Shown here: in pieces, positions 15,441 through 24,666 of the stretch
How the letters are laid out: each line of letters opens with the position of its first letter
Numbering within the stretch: position 1 is the first letter of the stretch
Origin: Pseudomonas putida
GTDB taxonomy: Bacteria; Pseudomonadota; Gammaproteobacteria; Pseudomonadales; Pseudomonadaceae
DNA length: 64,000 nt
Direction: 5' to 3'
Assembly: GCF_028682635.1 (NCBI RefSeq)
Contig: NZ_JANHLK010000019.1
Span: 53,755 to 117,754 of the forward strand
Translations under genes and position numbers: made by a program
Notes under the pieces: model-generated
Told to the model about the DNA's origin: nothing
Database searches by the model: none
What the model saw: the letters and a program-made list of their open reading frames with translations, nothing else

Positions 15441-15989
15441 TTACTTCTTCTTTTTCGGGGCGATGACCATGATCAGCTGGCGTCCTTCCATCTTAGGATG
15501 CTGTTCGACCGAACCGTACTCGAGCAAGTCACCTTCAACTCGCTTGAGGAGTTCCATCCCCAGCTCCTGGTGGGCCATCTCACGGCCGCGGAATCGCAAG
15601 GATACCTTGGCCCTGTCCCCGTCACTCAGGAAACGTACCAGGTTGCGCAGTTTTACCTGGTAATCCCCTTCCTCCGTCCCTGGACGAAACTTGATTTCTT
15701 TAACCTGGATCTGCTTCTGGTTTTTCTTGGCCGCAGCAATCTGCTTCTTCTTTTCGAAGATCGATTTGCCGTAGTCCATCAGTTTGCAAACAGGTGGTAC
15801 TGCATCGGCGGAAATCTCCACCAGATCCAGTTTGGCCTCTTCAGCCTTAAGAAGCGCGTCTTCAATTGACACAATCCCGAGCTGTTCACCTTCAGCCCCA
15901 ATTAACCGAACCTCGCGTGCCGAGATATTCTCGTTGATCGGGGCTTTCGGTGCAGTTCGTTTATCTTGTCTCATTTCACGCTTAATAAT
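15441..15989 (-). CDS. infC: translation initiation factor IF-3 (AUU start)
   Basis: IF-3 binds the 30S subunit and rejects non-canonical start codons. The ATG at 15974 gives MRQDKRTAPKAPINENISAR, but the frame is open upstream through AAG CGT GAA to three consecutive ATT codons, with GGAG directly before them. Pseudomonas IF-3 is usually annotated MIKREM..., which fits the middle ATT (15989) as start and gives 182 residues. An AUU start lets IF-3 repress its own translation. The remainder (INENISAREVRLIG, then MDYGKSIFEKKKQ, then KFRPGTEEGDYQVK) is intact. The gene begins 2 bases after the thrS stop. Confidence 0.93.
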   Translation of the reverse strand: MIKREMRQDKRTAPKAPINENISAREVRLIGAEGEQLGIVSIEDALLKAEEAKLDLVEISADAVPPVCKLMDYGKSIFEKKKQIAAAKKNQKQIQVKEIKFRPGTEEGDYQVKLRNLVRFLSDGDRAKVSLRFRGREMAHQELGMELLKRVEGDLLEYGSVEQHPKMEGRQLIMVIAPKKKK

Positions 15990-15991
15990 AA

Positions 15992-17914
15992 TTACTCCGA
16001 ATCTTGGCGACCACGCCGGGAAACCGCTTGCGCGAGGAACTCAGCGAACTGGGCGACGGGCATCGAGCCCAGGTCAGCACCTTCACGAGTACGCACAGCG
16101 ACAGTCTGCATCTCGACTTCCCGATCTCCGATAACCAAGAGATAAGGAACCTTGAGCAAAGTATGCTCGCGGATTTTAAAGCCGATTTTTTCATTTCTCA
16201 AGTCAGACTTGGCACGAAACCCGCTTTCGTTGAGAGTTTTTTCCACTTCGGCGGCAAAATCCGCCTGCTTGTCAGTGATATTCATGATCACTGCCTGGGT
16301 CGGAGCCAGCCACGCAGGGAATGCACCCTCGTAGTGCTCGATCAGGATTCCGACGAAACGTTCGAAGGAGCCCAGGATCGCCCGATGCAACATCACCGGA
16401 TGCTTGCGGCTGTTGTCTTCGGAGACGAATTCGGCACCCAGACGGACAGGCAGGTTAAAATCGAGCTGCAGGGTACCACATTGCCAGACACGGCCAAGGC
16501 AATCTTTTAGCGAGAACTCGATCTTCGGACCGTAGAACGCACCTTCACCCGGCTGCAGATCGTACGGCAAGCCAGCACTATCAAGGGCTGCAGCCAGTGC
16601 AGCTTCAGCGCGATCCCACAACTCGTCGGAACCGACGCGTTTTTCCGGACGAGTGGACAGCTTCATCTCGACGTCTTTAAAGCCGAAATCGGCGTAGACG
16701 TCCATGGTCAGCTTGATGAATGCCGCGGATTCGGCCTGCATCTGCTCTTCGGTGCAGAAGATGTGGGCGTCGTCCTGAGTGAACGCACGTACGCGCATGA
16801 TGCCGTGCAGCGCACCCGATGGCTCGTTACGGTGGCAGGCACCGAATTCGGCCAGGCGCATCGGCAACTCGCGGTAGCTTTTCAGGCCCTGGTTGAACAC
16901 CTGCACGTGGCAAGGGCAGTTCATTGGCTTGATCGCGTAGTCGCGGTTTTCCGACTGGGTGGTGAACATGTTGTCGGCGTAGTTGGCCCAGTGCCCGGAT
17001 TTCTCCCACAGGCTGCGGTCAACGACCTGTGGAGTCTTGATCTCCAGGTAACCGTTGTCGCGTTGCACCTTGCGCATGTACTGCTCGAGCACCTGGTACA
17101 GGGTCCAGCCGTTCGGGTGCCAGAACACCATGCCCGGCGACTCTTCCTGGGTGTGGAACAGGCCCAGGCGCTTGCCGATCTTGCGGTGGTCGCGCTTCTC
17201 GGCTTCTTCGATGCGCTGGATGTAGGCCGCCAGCTGCTTCTTGTCAGCCCATGCGGTGCCGTAGACGCGCTGCAATTGCTCGTTCTTGGCATCGCCACGC
17301 CAGTAGGCGCCGGACAACTTGGTCAGTTTGAAGGATTTCAGGAAGCGGGTGTTCGGCACGTGCGGACCGCGGCACATGTCGACGTATTCTTCGTGATAGT
17401 ACAGGCCCATGGCCTGCTCGTTCGGCATGTCCTCGACCAGGCGCAGCTTGTAGTCTTCGCCGCGGGCCTTGAACACTTCGATCACTTCGGCGCGCGGAGT
17501 GACTTTCTTGATCACGTCGTAATCTTTTTCGATCAGCTGCTGCATGCGCTGTTCGATGGCGGCCAGGTCGTCCGGGGTAAAAGGACGCTCGAAGGCGATG
17601 TCGTAATAGAAGCCTTCGTCAATGACCGGACCGATGACCATCTTGGCCGTCGGGTACAGTTGCTTGACAGCGTGACCGACCAGGTGGGCGCAAGAGTGGC
17701 GAATGATCTCCAGCCCCTCTTCATCCTTTGGCGTGATGATTTGCAGCGTGGCGTCGCTGCTGATGGTGTCGCTGGCGTCGACCAGCTTGCCGTCGACCTT
17801 GCCCGCTACGGTGGCCTTGGCCAGGCCGGCACCGATGGATGCGGCGACCTCGGCTACGGAAACCGGGTGATCGAATGAACGTTGACTGCCGTCGGGAAGA
17901 GTAATAGTTGGCAT
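15992..17914 (-). CDS. thrS: threonyl-tRNA synthetase
   Basis: 640 residues from the ATG at 17914, preceded by AGGAGG. An N-terminal TGS domain (MPTITLPDGSQRSFDHPVSV) is followed by the editing domain (HSCAHLVGHAVKQLYP, with the HxxxH zinc site). The class II core contains the zinc ligand region MNCPCHVQVF, and the C-terminal anticodon-binding domain ends the protein. It charges tRNA-Thr and clears Ser-tRNA-Thr. It is the first gene of the translation block and nearly touches infC. Confidence 0.97.
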   Translation of the reverse strand: MPTITLPDGSQRSFDHPVSVAEVAASIGAGLAKATVAGKVDGKLVDASDTISSDATLQIITPKDEEGLEIIRHSCAHLVGHAVKQLYPTAKMVIGPVIDEGFYYDIAFERPFTPDDLAAIEQRMQQLIEKDYDVIKKVTPRAEVIEVFKARGEDYKLRLVEDMPNEQAMGLYYHEEYVDMCRGPHVPNTRFLKSFKLTKLSGAYWRGDAKNEQLQRVYGTAWADKKQLAAYIQRIEEAEKRDHRKIGKRLGLFHTQEESPGMVFWHPNGWTLYQVLEQYMRKVQRDNGYLEIKTPQVVDRSLWEKSGHWANYADNMFTTQSENRDYAIKPMNCPCHVQVFNQGLKSYRELPMRLAEFGACHRNEPSGALHGIMRVRAFTQDDAHIFCTEEQMQAESAAFIKLTMDVYADFGFKDVEMKLSTRPEKRVGSDELWDRAEAALAAALDSAGLPYDLQPGEGAFYGPKIEFSLKDCLGRVWQCGTLQLDFNLPVRLGAEFVSEDNSRKHPVMLHRAILGSFERFVGILIEHYEGAFPAWLAPTQAVIMNITDKQADFAAEVEKTLNESGFRAKSDLRNEKIGFKIREHTLLKVPYLLVIGDREVEMQTVAVRTREGADLGSMPVAQFAEFLAQAVSRRGRQDSE

Positions 17915-18287
17915 GGCGCCTCCTCTCCTAGTGGTGACCCCTACCAAAGGTCACGTGGGTTGGGATGAGCCAGTACAAGATCCGATCCAGGCCATTCAAT
18001 GACGAACGCCTGCCTTACAGCGGCAGGAGCCTTGCGGCCAACCGGGAAACCGAACCAGAGTGACTGGGATTCAAATCAGGGTTATTCGGGCATCTGCCGC
18101 GGCCGGGACTGAAGGTCGACCGGCGCCTGCGAACGCCCGAGCCAGGCATGCTAGCACAGATGAACGGTCGTGGCGGTGAAGAGGTTTTCTGGCGGGGCAA
18201 ATCCGTTGTTTTATGCCAGAGTGCTGAACTTGAACCGCGCTTTACCCCTCAGATAACAAGACATTGACCCACAAGGAGCATCCCAGC
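17915..18287. other. intergenic region upstream of thrS
   Basis: About 370 bases between the divergent thrS and the small secreted-protein gene. It should hold both promoters. I see no RNA gene, repeat or convincing operator. Minus frames here lack start signals. Confidence 0.5.
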
Positions 18288-18590
18288 ATGCGTCTGAATC
18301 GTTTGTTCGCAGTCATCGCCCCTGTCGTTCTCCTGCTGCCCCTGGCCGCCCATGCGGACTGGCCCAAGGGCGAGCGGCAGAAATACATGGCGCAGTGCGT
18401 TCCTGCGGCCGCGGAGAAGATTGGCACGCCAGCCGCGAAATCCCACTGCGCCTGTGGCGCCGACGCTATCAAGTCGTACCCGGCCAGCGATATTCAGGCT
18501 TTGATGAACAACACCGCAAGTGATGATCTGAAGAAAGCGGCCCTGGACAAAATTGCGGCCTGCAAGGCCAGCAATAAAGAGGCGAAATGA
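18288..18590 (+). CDS. small secreted protein of unknown function
   Basis: A 100-residue protein starting at the ATG at 18288, preceded by AAGGAGC. A signal peptide (MRLNRLFAVIAPVVLLLPLA, cleaved after AHA) leads to a mature part with three or four cysteines (QCVPAAAEKIG, CACGADAI, KIAACKA). The Cys pattern suggests a small periplasmic disulphide-bonded fold. No family name can be given. It stands alone between thrS and the cold-shock gene. Confidence 0.75.
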   Translation: MRLNRLFAVIAPVVLLLPLAAHADWPKGERQKYMAQCVPAAAEKIGTPAAKSHCACGADAIKSYPASDIQALMNNTASDDLKKAALDKIAACKASNKEAK

Positions 18591-18882
18591 CCTCATCCCA
18601 GTACTTGCGGGCCATGATTTGCCGGTAAAAAGCCTCCAAATCAGACCCTTTCGTACAATTTATTCAGGTTTTACAGCTTTTTTTATCACCTTTACTTCGG
18701 GCTGAAAGCCTTTAAATACGGGGCTTTCAGCCGCATCAGCCAACAAAGAATGTGCGACTGTAGGGCAAACAACCGCTGTGGGGGGCTCCCAAAGCGAACA
18801 TTTCGACTATGATACTCGGGTGTGCCCAGTTGGCCTGAGCAGCACAGTACTACTGAAAATATATGTTTCTTGGAGATACACC
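18591..18882 (+). promoter_or_regulatory. upstream/leader region of the cold-shock gene
   Basis: About 290 bases with T-rich stretches (GCTTTTTTTATCACC near 18677) and a TATGAT hexamer near 18809 that could be a -10 element. A long structured 5' leader is usual for CspA-family genes; the transcription start is not evident. Confidence 0.35.
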
Positions 18883-19095
18883 ATGTCTAATCGCCAAACC
18901 GGCACCGTTAAATGGTTCAACGATGAAAAAGGCTTCGGCTTCATCACTCCTCAAGGTGGCGGTGACGACCTGTTCGTACACTTCAAAGCTATCGAAAGCG
19001 ACGGTTTCAAAAGCCTGAAAGAAGGCCAGACTGTTTCCTTCGTGGCTGAGAAAGGCCAAAAGGGTATGCAAGCTGCTCAAGTTCGCCCAGAGTAA
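18883..19095 (+). CDS. capB: CspA-family cold-shock protein
   Basis: A 70-residue single-domain cold-shock protein from the ATG at 18883, with GGAGA upstream. RNP1 is KGFGFITP and RNP2 is DLFVHFKAI, both intact. It binds single-stranded RNA and DNA and melts RNA structure. It is close to Pseudomonas CapB. A strong terminator follows 20 bases after the stop. Confidence 0.93.
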   Translation: MSNRQTGTVKWFNDEKGFGFITPQGGGDDLFVHFKAIESDGFKSLKEGQTVSFVAEKGQKGMQAAQVRPE

Positions 19096-19110
19096 TTTCC
19101 AGGCGCACTA

Positions 19111-19141
19111 AAAAAACCCCGTCCATGTGACGGGGTTTTTT
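19111..19141 (+). terminator. rho-independent terminator of the cold-shock gene
   Basis: CCCCGTC and GACGGGG pair around CATGT. They are flanked by six A upstream and six T downstream, so it can act in both directions. Confidence 0.9.
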
Positions 19142-19166
19142 ATGGGCGACACATAAGCCTGATCGA

Positions 19167-19484
19167 TCAGCCGCAGTTGACGCGGGTGACGACCCGATTG
19201 GCATCGGTGTTGAGGTTCAGGCGGTCGGAGCGGTATTCCAGCGTGATCATGTCGTTAGGCTGCAGGAACCGTGCGTTCTGCGCGCCGGCACGGGTGCGTG
19301 CCTGCTCCAGCAGCTCAGGCGACGCCTGCTTGCCGATGGTGAATTCGGCCGCTTTGGCCTCGCAACGGCTATGACCTGACTCCGTGGTAGTGGCTGGGTC
19401 AGTCGGCTCGGTGGTGGCCGTGCTGCAACCGACCAGCATGGCAGCAGCCAGCACAGTACCCAATGACGCGAGCTTCCAAGGCAT
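19167..19484 (-). CDS. I78-family peptidase inhibitor lipoprotein
   Basis: A 105-residue lipoprotein. The signal peptide ends in the lipobox MLVGC, so the mature Cys is lipidated. The rest matches the I78 inhibitor fold: CEAKAAEFTIGKQASPELL, then RFLQPNDMITLEYRSDRLN, then a C-terminal VVTRVNC. I78 proteins inhibit serine peptidases such as subtilisins. It is convergent with the cold-shock gene across their shared terminator. Confidence 0.85.
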   Translation of the reverse strand: MPWKLASLGTVLAAAMLVGCSTATTEPTDPATTTESGHSRCEAKAAEFTIGKQASPELLEQARTRAGAQNARFLQPNDMITLEYRSDRLNLNTDANRVVTRVNCG

Positions 19485-19652
19485 GACGCCTCCTTATTTC
19501 AATGATTTAGCTGAATTCTTGCGACCGCCAATGCGGCGTTTGGTTTCACGGGGGAGCCCAGGCATCCCGTCCTTAAACACGGACAAACGACAAGTTTGCC
19601 TGAGCAGCGCCCTGCCCTTCACCTTTCAATCGTGACGGGATATGAACGGCTC

Positions 19653-19958
19653 TCAGTAGACGTCGATGTAGTCAAAAGCCGGTTTTGGCCAGTTCTGCTT
19701 CAACGCATTGTAGATCTGCATGACCCAGACTTCATCACTGGCCGCCACCCGCCCGACATAACCTGACCCCTTGGCCCAGGTCTCCAGGCGAAACAGCAAG
19801 CCGTCGATATCGGTGCCACCCACGACCCCCGATGAAATATAGGCGATGCCGCCCTTGGTCACGCGCAATTGCGTGTGCTCATCGTCGCTGGCTGCAGCCA
19901 ACAACTGACGCACTGTTTCAAGGGTCAAGCCGCCGGGAGTGTTCAAATCGATCTGCAC
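19653..19958 (-). CDS. conserved hypothetical protein (101 aa)
   Basis: A soluble protein of 101 residues starting MQIDLNTPGGLTLETVRQLL and ending AFDYIDVY, without signal peptide or membrane segment. The composition is normal for this genome. I do not recognise a domain. It is divergent from the next small gene, about 130 bases away. Confidence 0.65.
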   Translation of the reverse strand: MQIDLNTPGGLTLETVRQLLAAASDDEHTQLRVTKGGIAYISSGVVGGTDIDGLLFRLETWAKGSGYVGRVAASDEVWVMQIYNALKQNWPKPAFDYIDVY

Positions 19959-20091
19959 AGCGCGGTCCTTGAATAATTGTCAAAGACCAAGTGTCGCATA
20001 GCCCTGCGCTCATGCCTAAGTCGCAGTGCCAAAAGCGCCATAAAGTGATTAACTCGACACTCACAATTTTCCCTGACTCTCGAGCCCTACC

Positions 20092-20301
20092 ATGACCACC
20101 GTGAGCATCGACGCCGATATCAAGATCAAATGGCCGGACGGCCATATTTCTTACAGCCCCGGCAGCCCGGAAGAGCTGGCCATCATCGGCATTGACCTGT
20201 TGGTCAAGGACCTGGGCACCGAAGCGGCGCGGTCTTTCATCGACCAGATTTTCGAAAAACACTCGAACAATCATGGTGCCGGGCAAACGCAGCGAGGGTG
20301 A
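20092..20301 (+). CDS. conserved hypothetical protein (69 aa)
   Basis: A small acidic soluble protein starting MTTVSIDADIKIKWPDGHIS, with a helical C-terminal half (EELAIIGIDLLVKDLG). A leading ATG with a weak upstream AG-rich site supports the start. No known domain. It is convergent with the nucleoside hydrolase gene, 18 bases away. Confidence 0.65.
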   Translation: MTTVSIDADIKIKWPDGHISYSPGSPEELAIIGIDLLVKDLGTEAARSFIDQIFEKHSNNHGAGQTQRG

Positions 20302-20319
20302 GCCCCCAGGGTTCGAGCG

Positions 20320-21291
20320 CTACTTCAGACGCGCCAGGCGCTCGGTCAACAGATCGAAGAATCCCTGGGCGTCACCGCTTTCAACCCACAAAGCGTTCTT
20401 CGGCGCCTTGAGACTGTCATACCAGTCGACGATGGTCTGGCCAAACGTCGGACCTTCGCGGCTGTCGACCACCACATTGACCGAGCGGCCACTGAACAGC
20501 GCCGGCTTGAGCAGGTAGGCGATGACCGTGGCGTCATGCACCGGGCCACCGGGAATGCCATAGCGCGCCATGTCACCGCCGATGCACTCATTCAGGATGT
20601 CGCCCACCAGCTTGCCGGCCTTGTTGTTCAACGCCGCAATCCGCTCCAGGCGCGCGTCATTGGTGAGGATCTTGTGGGTCACGTCCAGCGGCAGATAGAC
20701 CAGATTTACGCCACTCTTGAGCACCACCTCGGCAGCGTGCGGATCGGCGAACAGGTTGAATTCCGCCACCGGCGTAATGTTACCGCCGTTGAAGTGCGCA
20801 CCGCCCATGATCACCACTTCCTTGATGCCCCGAACGATCCCAGGCTCGCGCATCAGCGCCAGGGCAAGGTTGGTCTGCGGCCCCAGCATGGCGATGGTGA
20901 TGCTCTGGGGCCTGGCGGCCAGCAGCGTGTCGATCAGGAAGTCGATCGCGCTGCCCTCGGCCAGACCCTTCTTCGGCTCATGGACCGCGACGCCCGGCAA
21001 ACCTTCTTCGCCGTGGACGTGCTCGGCATAGATCGGCGTGCGTTTCAGCGGCTTCGGCGCCCCGGCATACACCGGCACCGCTTCGCACCCGGCCCACTCA
21101 AGGGCAAGCCGGGCATTGCGCGAGGTTTTGTCCAGGCGCACGTTGCCGGCGACCGTGATCAATGCGCGCACGTTCAATTCCTGCGGCGATGCCAGGGCAA
21201 ACAGCAAGGCAATCACATCGTCGGCACCGGGATCGGTATCGATGATCAGGTCGATCGGTTGTGGTGCCTGGTTTGCGCTGATCGGGATCAA
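20320..21291 (-). CDS. nucleoside hydrolase (ribonucleoside hydrolase family)
   Basis: It has the calcium-binding DTDPGADDVIALLFAL motif of inosine-uridine preferring nucleoside hydrolases, and GGAHFNGGNITPVAEFN and PLDVTH later. It releases ribose from ribonucleosides, so ribose could enter the adjoining rbs pathway. A TTG at 21291 overlaps the rbsD stop by 4 bases (TTGA) and would couple translation; an ATG at 21336 inside rbsD is also open. About 323 residues from the TTG. It is the last gene of the ribose operon. Confidence 0.9.
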   Translation of the reverse strand: MIPISANQAPQPIDLIIDTDPGADDVIALLFALASPQELNVRALITVAGNVRLDKTSRNARLALEWAGCEAVPVYAGAPKPLKRTPIYAEHVHGEEGLPGVAVHEPKKGLAEGSAIDFLIDTLLAARPQSITIAMLGPQTNLALALMREPGIVRGIKEVVIMGGAHFNGGNITPVAEFNLFADPHAAEVVLKSGVNLVYLPLDVTHKILTNDARLERIAALNNKAGKLVGDILNECIGGDMARYGIPGGPVHDATVIAYLLKPALFSGRSVNVVVDSREGPTFGQTIVDWYDSLKAPKNALWVESGDAQGFFDLLTERLARLK

Positions 21292-21692
21292 AACGTCACC
21301 CCGGCCACCAGCACGATGTTGCAGTAAGGCTGACATTCGCCGGTCCGCACGATCGCCCGCGCCTGTCGACTGAGGACCTTGAACTGTTCATGGCTGAGCA
21401 GTTCGCGCCGCCCCAGCGCACCCTCGACTTCCAGTGCGTCCAGGACCGCCAGTGCCGGCGGCTGCCGGTCAAGAATCTCCTGCGCCAGCACATGGCTTTC
21501 GACCTGCATTTCGCTGAGCACGACTTTCAGGGTGCTGACAAAATCCGGAATGCCCTGGGTCAGGGCCAGGTCGATCAACTCGACACCGGGCGGTACCGGC
21601 AGGCCCGCATCGCCGATCACCACAGTGTCGCCATGCCCCAGGGAGGCGATCAGCCGCGACAGCGCGACATTGAGCAAAGGAGTCTTTTTCAT
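21288..21692 (-). CDS. rbsD: D-ribose pyranase
   Basis: 134 residues starting MKKTPLLNVALSRLIASLGH. The catalytic-region signatures HGDTVVIGDAGLPVPPGVE and YCNIVLVAGVTF at the C-terminus are intact. RbsD interconverts pyranose and furanose ribose so that ribokinase can use it. It overlaps the rbsK stop by 4 bases. Confidence 0.95.
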   Translation of the reverse strand: MKKTPLLNVALSRLIASLGHGDTVVIGDAGLPVPPGVELIDLALTQGIPDFVSTLKVVLSEMQVESHVLAQEILDRQPPALAVLDALEVEGALGRRELLSHEQFKVLSRQARAIVRTGECQPYCNIVLVAGVTF

Positions 21693-22606
21693 GGTGTTTT
21701 AAACGCCTGCACATCGGCCAGGGTGGGGATCGAGGGTTGCGCGCCAGCCCGGGTGACCGACAACGCAGCGGCGACCTGCCCGAACCGTATCGCCTGGGCT
21801 TCGCTCTGGCCGGCCACCAGCGCTGCGGCAAAGCCACCCACGAAGGTATCGCCGGCCGCCGTGGTATCGAGCGCCTTCACGCTCGGCGCCGGGAAATGTT
21901 CAAAGCCTTTGCCATCGGCAAACAACGAGCCCTGGGCGCCGAGGGTGATGATGACCTTGCCGGCGCCCATCTCGATCAGGCGAGTGGCCGCAATCTGCGC
22001 CGATTGCAGCGAGTCCACCGGCAAACCGCTAAGCGCCGCCGCTTCACTTTCGTTGGGGATCAGGTAATCGATGGACTCATACCAATCCGCCGGCAACGGT
22101 CGGCTGGCCGGCGCGGGGTTGAGGATCACGGTCTTGCCCAGTTCACGGGCGCGCTTGAGCGCATGACCGACCGTGGCGTCCGGCATTTCCAGCTGGCAGA
22201 TGATCACGTCCGCCTCCTGCAGCACCGCATCGAAACAGCCGAGCACCGCCGGCGTCAGTGCGCCGTTGGCCCCGGCGACGATCACGATGGCGTTCTGGCT
22301 GTTGTCGTCGACCACGATCAACGCCACGCCACTGGTGCCCTGCACGGCGCTGACGGCCCGACAATCGATGCCCTCGTCCAGCAACGCCTGGCGCAACACC
22401 TGGCCATAGGCATCGCTGCCCACGCAGCCCACCATCGACACCTGCGCGCCGAGGCGCGCGGCCGCCACAGCCTGGTTCGCGCCCTTGCCGCCACAGACGG
22501 TCGCAAACGACTGGCCGATCAGTGTTTCTCCACCACGGGGCAAGCGCGGCGCCCGGGTCACCAGGTCCATGTTCAAGCTGCCGACTACCACTACTTTTGC
22601 TGACAT
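21689..22606 (-). CDS. rbsK: ribokinase
   Basis: A PfkB-family kinase of about 305 residues. It carries GSLNMDLVTRAPRLPRGGET near the N-terminus, GGKGANQAVAAARLG as signature 1, and DTTAAGDTFVGGFAAAL with the catalytic Asp as signature 2. It phosphorylates ribose to ribose-5-phosphate. The start is placed at MSAKVVVVG (22606); ATG/TTG codons up to 22624 are open. It lies between rbsR and rbsD in the same direction. Confidence 0.95.
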   Translation of the reverse strand: MSAKVVVVGSLNMDLVTRAPRLPRGGETLIGQSFATVCGGKGANQAVAAARLGAQVSMVGCVGSDAYGQVLRQALLDEGIDCRAVSAVQGTSGVALIVVDDNSQNAIVIVAGANGALTPAVLGCFDAVLQEADVIICQLEMPDATVGHALKRARELGKTVILNPAPASRPLPADWYESIDYLIPNESEAAALSGLPVDSLQSAQIAATRLIEMGAGKVIITLGAQGSLFADGKGFEHFPAPSVKALDTTAAGDTFVGGFAAALVAGQSEAQAIRFGQVAAALSVTRAGAQPSIPTLADVQAFKTP

Positions 22607-22665
22607 TACATTGCTACTCATCAAGACGGTTTCAGCGCTGCTTTGGATTCAGCGGTACTTTTTGT

Positions 22666-23685
22666 TTATCGGTACTGCTCAAACACCCCAGCCAACGGCG
22701 CGGTGGATTCGCGCATGACGATGCTGGGGGTGACGATCCGTTGCTCGGTCGAAAGGGTCGGCGTGGCGATCCGGCGCAGCAGCACCCCCGCCGCCATTTC
22801 GCCCAACTGCAGGATCGACTGCCCCACGGTGGTCAAGGCCGGATAGACATAACGGCTCATCTGGATGTCGTCGAAGCCGATCACCGACAGGTCCGTGGGC
22901 ACGCGGATATTGCGCTCGGCGGCGGCACGCAGTACGCCAAAACCGATCATGTCGTTGGCGGCAAAAATCGCGCTGGGCGGATTATGTTCCAGCAGCGTCG
23001 CGGCGGCGCTGTAACCGCCGGTGCTGGTGAAATCGCTTTCCAGCATGCGCTCGGGCGCAACGCTGAGGCCTGCCTCTGCAAGGGCCCGGCAAAATCCGGC
23101 CAGACGCATCTGCGCCACACTGGTGGTCGCCGGGCCGCTGATGGTGGCGATATCCCGATGCCCCAACTCCAGCAGGTGCCGGGTGGCCAGGTAGGCGCCG
23201 TACTCGTGGTCGATGCGCACCAGGTCCGCATCGACGCCTTCGAGCGCGCGGTCGACGATTACCATCGGCGTGCGCACGTTCGCCAGGCCCTGGGCCAGCC
23301 CGCTGTCACCCCCGGCCGAGGCGACGATCAGCCCGTCGATGCGTTTCTCCAGCAGTACCCGCAGGTAGCTGCGCTGCTTGTCCGGGTTGTCGTCGGAATT
23401 GCACAGGATCACGCAATAGCCATTGCGCTCACAATAATCCTCGATGCCCCGCGCCAGCTCGGCGAAGTACGGGTTGAGGCTGTTGGGCACCAGCAGGCCG
23501 ATGGTGGCCGTGGTCTTGGCCTTGAGTGACCGGGCCACGGCACTGGGTACGTAGTCGAGGGTCTTGATCGCGGCCTCGACCTTGACCCGCACTTCTTCAC
23601 TGACCGGCCGGGTCTTGTTCACCACGTGGGAAACCGTGGTGTAGGAAATCCCCGCCAGTGCCGCTACATCCTTGATCGTTGCCAT
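22666..23685 (-). CDS. rbsR: LacI-family ribose repressor
   Basis: 339 residues. The helix-turn-helix ATIKDVAALAGISYTTVSHV with the minor-groove hinge (VPSAVARSLKAKTTATIGLL) is followed by a periplasmic-binding-protein-like sensor domain. It sits inside the rbs operon, 3 bases after rbsC, and most likely binds the TCGCAAACGTTTGCGA palindrome upstream of rbsB. Confidence 0.93.
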   Translation of the reverse strand: MATIKDVAALAGISYTTVSHVVNKTRPVSEEVRVKVEAAIKTLDYVPSAVARSLKAKTTATIGLLVPNSLNPYFAELARGIEDYCERNGYCVILCNSDDNPDKQRSYLRVLLEKRIDGLIVASAGGDSGLAQGLANVRTPMVIVDRALEGVDADLVRIDHEYGAYLATRHLLELGHRDIATISGPATTSVAQMRLAGFCRALAEAGLSVAPERMLESDFTSTGGYSAAATLLEHNPPSAIFAANDMIGFGVLRAAAERNIRVPTDLSVIGFDDIQMSRYVYPALTTVGQSILQLGEMAAGVLLRRIATPTLSTEQRIVTPSIVMRESTAPLAGVFEQYR

Positions 23686-23688
23686 GAC

Positions 23689-24666
23689 TCAGGTCCGCCG
23701 GCTTGCGCGTTGACTGCGATAAGTATCCAGCACCACCGCCACCACGATCACAGCGCCAGTGATGATGCGTTTGGTCGGCTCGGTGGCACCGATCTGCGCC
23801 AGACCGGCCGCCAATACGGAAATGATCAGCACACCGAAAAAGGTGCTGATGACCGAGCCGCGCCCGCCCATCAGGCTGGTGCCGCCAATCACCACGGCAG
23901 CGATCACTTGCAGCTCCAGTCCGGAGCCGGCATTGGGGTCTGCCGCTTCCAGGCGCGAAATCTGGAACAGCGCGGCGATCCCGGCCAGCAGCCCCATCAG
24001 GCTGAACACCAGGATCTTGTAGGGTTTGGGGTTGATCCCCGCCAGGCGCACCGCTTCCTCGTTGGTACCGATGCCGATCAGGTAGCGGCCGAACACGGTA
24101 CGGGTCAACACGGCCTGGGCGATGAAAATGATCAGCAAGGCAATGATGAACGACGGCGAGATCCCGAAGGCGAACGGATTGGACAGCCAGGCAAAGGCAT
24201 CACCGATGTAGGCCGTGCGCGAACCAGTCATCTGGTAAGCCAGGCCGCGAGCCATTTCCAGCACGCCCAGGGACACGATGAACGACGGAATCCGCCAGGC
24301 CACGGTGATCGAACCGGTGACGGTCCCCGCCAGCGCGGCAGCCGCCATGCCGAGCAATGCCGCAGGCAGCACGCTCCAGCCCCAGCCGAGAATCGCCACG
24401 CTGACCGTCGAGGCGGCGAGCGCCAGCACCGAACCCACCGACAGATCGATGCCGCCGATGATCAGCACGAAGGTCATGCCGACCGCCAGTACCATCAAGT
24501 CCGGAATCTGGTTGGCCAGGGTGCTGAAGGTGCTGTAGGAGAGGAAATGGCTGCTCAGGAGCGAGAACAGCACGACCATGGCCAGCAAGGCACCGGCCAG
24601 CCCCAGGTAAGTGCCCAGCCCATAGAAATTGCCGCTGCGCTGGCCGGCCGAAGATGCGCTTTTCAT
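23689..24666 (-). CDS. rbsC: ribose ABC transporter permease
   Basis: 325 residues of a multi-span membrane protein of the BPD_transp_2 type. GMTFVLIIGGIDLSVGSVLA and GGTSLMGGRGSVISTFFGVL are typical of sugar permeases of the CUT2 family. It works as a homodimer with RbsA and RbsB. Its start overlaps the rbsA stop by 4 bases (ATGA). Confidence 0.95.
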   Translation of the reverse strand: MKSASSAGQRSGNFYGLGTYLGLAGALLAMVVLFSLLSSHFLSYSTFSTLANQIPDLMVLAVGMTFVLIIGGIDLSVGSVLALAASTVSVAILGWGWSVLPAALLGMAAAALAGTVTGSITVAWRIPSFIVSLGVLEMARGLAYQMTGSRTAYIGDAFAWLSNPFAFGISPSFIIALLIIFIAQAVLTRTVFGRYLIGIGTNEEAVRLAGINPKPYKILVFSLMGLLAGIAALFQISRLEAADPNAGSGLELQVIAAVVIGGTSLMGGRGSVISTFFGVLIISVLAAGLAQIGATEPTKRIITGAVIVVAVVLDTYRSQRASRRT

